A DNA stretch of 55,476 bases from an uncultured Collinsella sp. (lineage in GTDB: Bacteria; Actinomycetota; Coriobacteriia; Coriobacteriales; Coriobacteriaceae). Location of the stretch: positions 1-55,476 of the forward strand of contig UPXY01000014.1 of NCBI GenBank assembly GCA_900538305.1, in the 5' to 3' direction. This document shows positions 53,723 through 55,476 of this stretch, in pieces. Under the pieces are notes generated by a model. That model did no database searches and was not told the origin of the DNA. It saw only the letters and a program-made list of their open reading frames with translations. How positions within the stretch are numbered: the stretch's first letter is position 1; each line of letters opens with the position of its first letter. The position numbers were made by a program, and so were the translations under genes.

Positions 53723-54451
53723 ATGCGTGAATGGAACGACATAGCGGTCTTGGCGCCTCCGCGCGATATCGACATCGCGACGGTACCCGCACTGCGCGAC
53801 GAGCTGGATTCGTATATCGGCTCGGGAGCGCGGCGCATCATCGTGAACTGCGAGCACGTGGGGTTCATCGACTCAACTGGCCTGGCGTTCCTCCTTTCTC
53901 GCGCGCGCCGTCTCATGATGAACGACGGCCTGCTTTCCCTCGTGAACGCTTCTCCTGCCGTGGCGCGGTTTTTGCAGATCGCGCGACTCATCGACATCCT
54001 GCATGTGAGCGCTGCGGATCGTCCGTCCATCCCGGCGCTCGCTCCGGGGGAACTGCCGCGTTGGAGCAAGAGCATGCAGGTGCAGGAGGGAGTCGAACAT
54101 CTGGGTACGTATCGGCATCGCGTTGTGGAGCTTCTCGACGGCTTGCCCATGACGAGCGAGGCGCGCTACGATACGGCGCTTGCTGCGAGCGAGGCGCTCG
54201 GTAACGCGTACGACCATGCCTGCGCCTCGGGCTGCGTGCTCAACGTGCGCGCGTACCGCGATCGCGTGGTAATCGAGGTGCTCGATTGCGGCTGTGGCTT
54301 CGAGCTTGCGTCCGACGAGGTGCCTGCCGAGACCGAGGAGCGAGGCCGTGGTATCCGCCTTATGCGCCTGCTGGTAGATAGCGTTGAGGTGCGTCGCCGT
54401 ACCGACGTGCGCGGTACCATGACGCGGCTGGTGAAACTGCTCGACGTGTGA
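53723..54451 (+). CDS. fused STAS antagonist / anti-sigma HATPase kinase
   Basis: 242-aa protein with two partner-switching modules in one chain. Res 1-100 are an STAS domain (RsbV/SpoIIAA-like) with the phosphorylatable serine Ser51 in FIDSTGLAFL. Res ~120-242 are an HATPase_c domain (RsbW/SpoIIAB-like) with the N-box Glu157/Asn161 in ASEALGNAYDHA, G1 box LDCGCGFE (res 187-194) and RGRGIRLM (from res 207). Normally these are separate proteins that bind each other. The start is uncertain: ATG 53723 lies 12 bases after GGGGG; GTG 53699 lacks a ribosome site. Downstream of a SpoIIE-type phosphatase, its presumed partner. No sigma factor is nearby. Confidence 0.85.
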   Translation: MREWNDIAVLAPPRDIDIATVPALRDELDSYIGSGARRIIVNCEHVGFIDSTGLAFLLSRARRLMMNDGLLSLVNASPAVARFLQIARLIDILHVSAADRPSIPALAPGELPRWSKSMQVQEGVEHLGTYRHRVVELLDGLPMTSEARYDTALAASEALGNAYDHACASGCVLNVRAYRDRVVIEVLDCGCGFELASDEVPAETEERGRGIRLMRLLVDSVEVRRRTDVRGTMTRLVKLLDV

Positions 54452-54517
54452 GGCGCCGGTCGCGTTCGCATGGCGAGCCCATGACGGTGCCCATGGTGTT
54501 TTGGGAAGAGGGAGATT

Positions 54518-55399
54518 ATGGCTCGTCAGAGGTCCGTCGTCGCGTTGCTGCTCGTCCTTCTTGTCTGCTTGGTTTCGGGGTGTTCGGGTGACGGGGGCGC
54601 GGTAGGGGGAGAGAACGGGTCGGTGAGCCGCTATGAGCGCGCCGAGGTGCTCGCGGTCGATGCAGACGACCACACCGCCCAGATTCGCGTCCTTGATCAC
54701 ACAGACGATCTTTCGATCTCGTGGGGAACGCTCGAGATGGGCGAAGAGGGCGAGGCGGTATTCGATGGCGATCTTCCTGCCGAGGGCGATGACATCGTGC
54801 TCACATGGATCGGCTCGCCGAACGACGAGAGCACGTTTCCCGTGGATGTGCACGCATGGCAGCCGACAGTTGATTTCTATGCTGGTTTCGAAGGGGTGCA
54901 TACGGTTCGACTGTCTGCCTCTCTGCTCCAGTTCATCTCGATGACTCCAGACGAGCTGATGGAAGATCTGGCAGAACAACCGGGGTTCGCGCTCGCAGGG
55001 CGTGTGGATGAGGGAGACGTTGTCGTTGCCTTTACGTCCGAGCAGCTCGAAGCGTATCGGGAAGATCTTGAGAGCTCTCTTGACCGGTATGCAGCATCGC
55101 TGCGAGAGGCCGAGGAGGTGGCGGCTGTCGAGGTCTCGGATGATCGAACATGCGTCACGCTACATGCCACTCCAGAGCTCCTCGATAAGCCAGTGCTCGT
55201 CGGTGAGGCATTCATGGCGCTGCCTGGCATATGCGCGACGCTGCAAGCGACAGACGGAGTAGAGGAGTGGGGCGTCGAGATGGTCGTGATCGACGAGGAG
55301 TCGGGTGCAGAAGTGATGCGCGTAACATTGCCCGAGGAATCGGCGACGCTTTCGACTGAAGGGTGGACAGAGGCCGTCGCACAGGGCTTGGCTGCATAG
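54518..55399 (+). CDS. lipoprotein of unknown function
   Basis: 293-aa product with a lipoprotein signal: hydrophobic core VVALLLVLLVCLV then SGC (Cys22). A Gly/Ser-rich linker (res 23-40) leads to an acidic, mostly β-strand-like exterior domain, with a helical stretch near res 170-200 (EQLEAYREDLESSLDRYAASLREAEEV). No family recognised. AGGGAG lies six bases before the ATG. It is 66 bp behind the STAS-HATPase gene and may belong to the same regulon. Confidence 0.75.
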   Translation: MARQRSVVALLLVLLVCLVSGCSGDGGAVGGENGSVSRYERAEVLAVDADDHTAQIRVLDHTDDLSISWGTLEMGEEGEAVFDGDLPAEGDDIVLTWIGSPNDESTFPVDVHAWQPTVDFYAGFEGVHTVRLSASLLQFISMTPDELMEDLAEQPGFALAGRVDEGDVVVAFTSEQLEAYREDLESSLDRYAASLREAEEVAAVEVSDDRTCVTLHATPELLDKPVLVGEAFMALPGICATLQATDGVEEWGVEMVVIDEESGAEVMRVTLPEESATLSTEGWTEAVAQGLAA

Positions 55400-55411
55400 G
55401 TAGAGCCCTGC
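55383..55411 (+). terminator. hairpin over the lipoprotein stop codon
   Basis: CAGGGCT (55383-55389) pairs with AGCCCTG (55405-55411). There is no U-tract. A further dyad TAGGAC (55431-55436) / GTCCTA (55463-55468), with GTGTGTCC/GGAACAC inside, follows to the window end. Confidence 0.4.
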
Positions 55412-55476
55412 GAGTTGCATGTGGGCTTATAGGACAAAAAGTGTGTCCGGATGGAACACGCGTCCTAGTCCAGCCA

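Overview
The window is high-GC, densely coded DNA with Shine-Dalgarno leaders, short intergenic gaps and Gram-positive-type gene content: WhiA, RapZ, MurJ, a FemABX transferase, YhgE/Pip proteins and lipoprotein-anchored Opp binding proteins. The order whiA-gap-pgk-tpiA...secG, the protein style and the rich set of intergenic palindromes suggest a coriobacterium (Collinsella-like). That assignment is inference; there is no rRNA in the window.

Layout. 1-5600 (minus): two flavoproteins (a COG2509-type FAD protein and a YhiN/HI0933-type protein, overlapping ATGA), an Mrp/NBP35 Fe-S ATPase and an unknown membrane protein. 5.6-11.3 kb: two translationally coupled YhgE/Pip coiled-coil membrane proteins with a divergent TetR gene. 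11.4-12.9 kb: a small membrane protein with an XRE regulator, then a TetR gene facing an ABC ATPase and a giant FtsX-type permease (13.2-17.5 kb). 17.5-25.4 kb (plus): NudC-type Nudix hydrolase, UvrA, YbaK deacylase, a secreted coiled-coil NlpC/P60 hydrolase and MurJ. 25.5-28.0 kb (minus): a DegT-type aminotransferase and an ATP-grasp ligase. 28.3-30.1 kb: a polytopic membrane protein. 30.17-31.3 kb: a degenerate tRNA-Thr-like gene with a strong promoter, divergent from a FemX-type aminoacyl-tRNA-dependent peptidoglycan transferase. 31.3-35.4 kb: uvrC-rapZ-whiA. 35.7-40.3 kb: gap-pgk-tpiA-gpmI, the triose half of glycolysis. 40.35-41.37 kb: a REP-associated tyrosine transposase (RAYT) flanked by its REPs, then a HAD phosphatase and secG. 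42.7-48.7 kb: an oppABCDF oligopeptide ABC operon, followed by a separately promoted second binding protein (49.0-50.7 kb). 50.87 kb: tRNA-Leu(GAG). 51.1-55.4 kb: a SpoIIE/RsbU-type phosphatase, a fused STAS-HATPase protein and a lipoprotein.

How they work together: many genes serve the envelope (MurJ, FemX, NlpC/P60, possibly the ATP-grasp ligase, ABC and Pip proteins). The strongest candidate for something undescribed is the tRNA/femX pair. The tRNA keeps an intact acceptor stem, an encoded CCA and a TTGCAC-16-TATAAT promoter. It has lost G19 of the D-loop, has an extra base in the T-stem and has pyrimidines at positions 37-38. These are the kinds of changes expected of a tRNA withdrawn from translation and dedicated to cell-wall synthesis. 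Secondary themes are a RAYT with five related REP copies spread over 40 kb, several other long palindromes, and a one-protein fusion of an anti-sigma kinase with its own antagonist.
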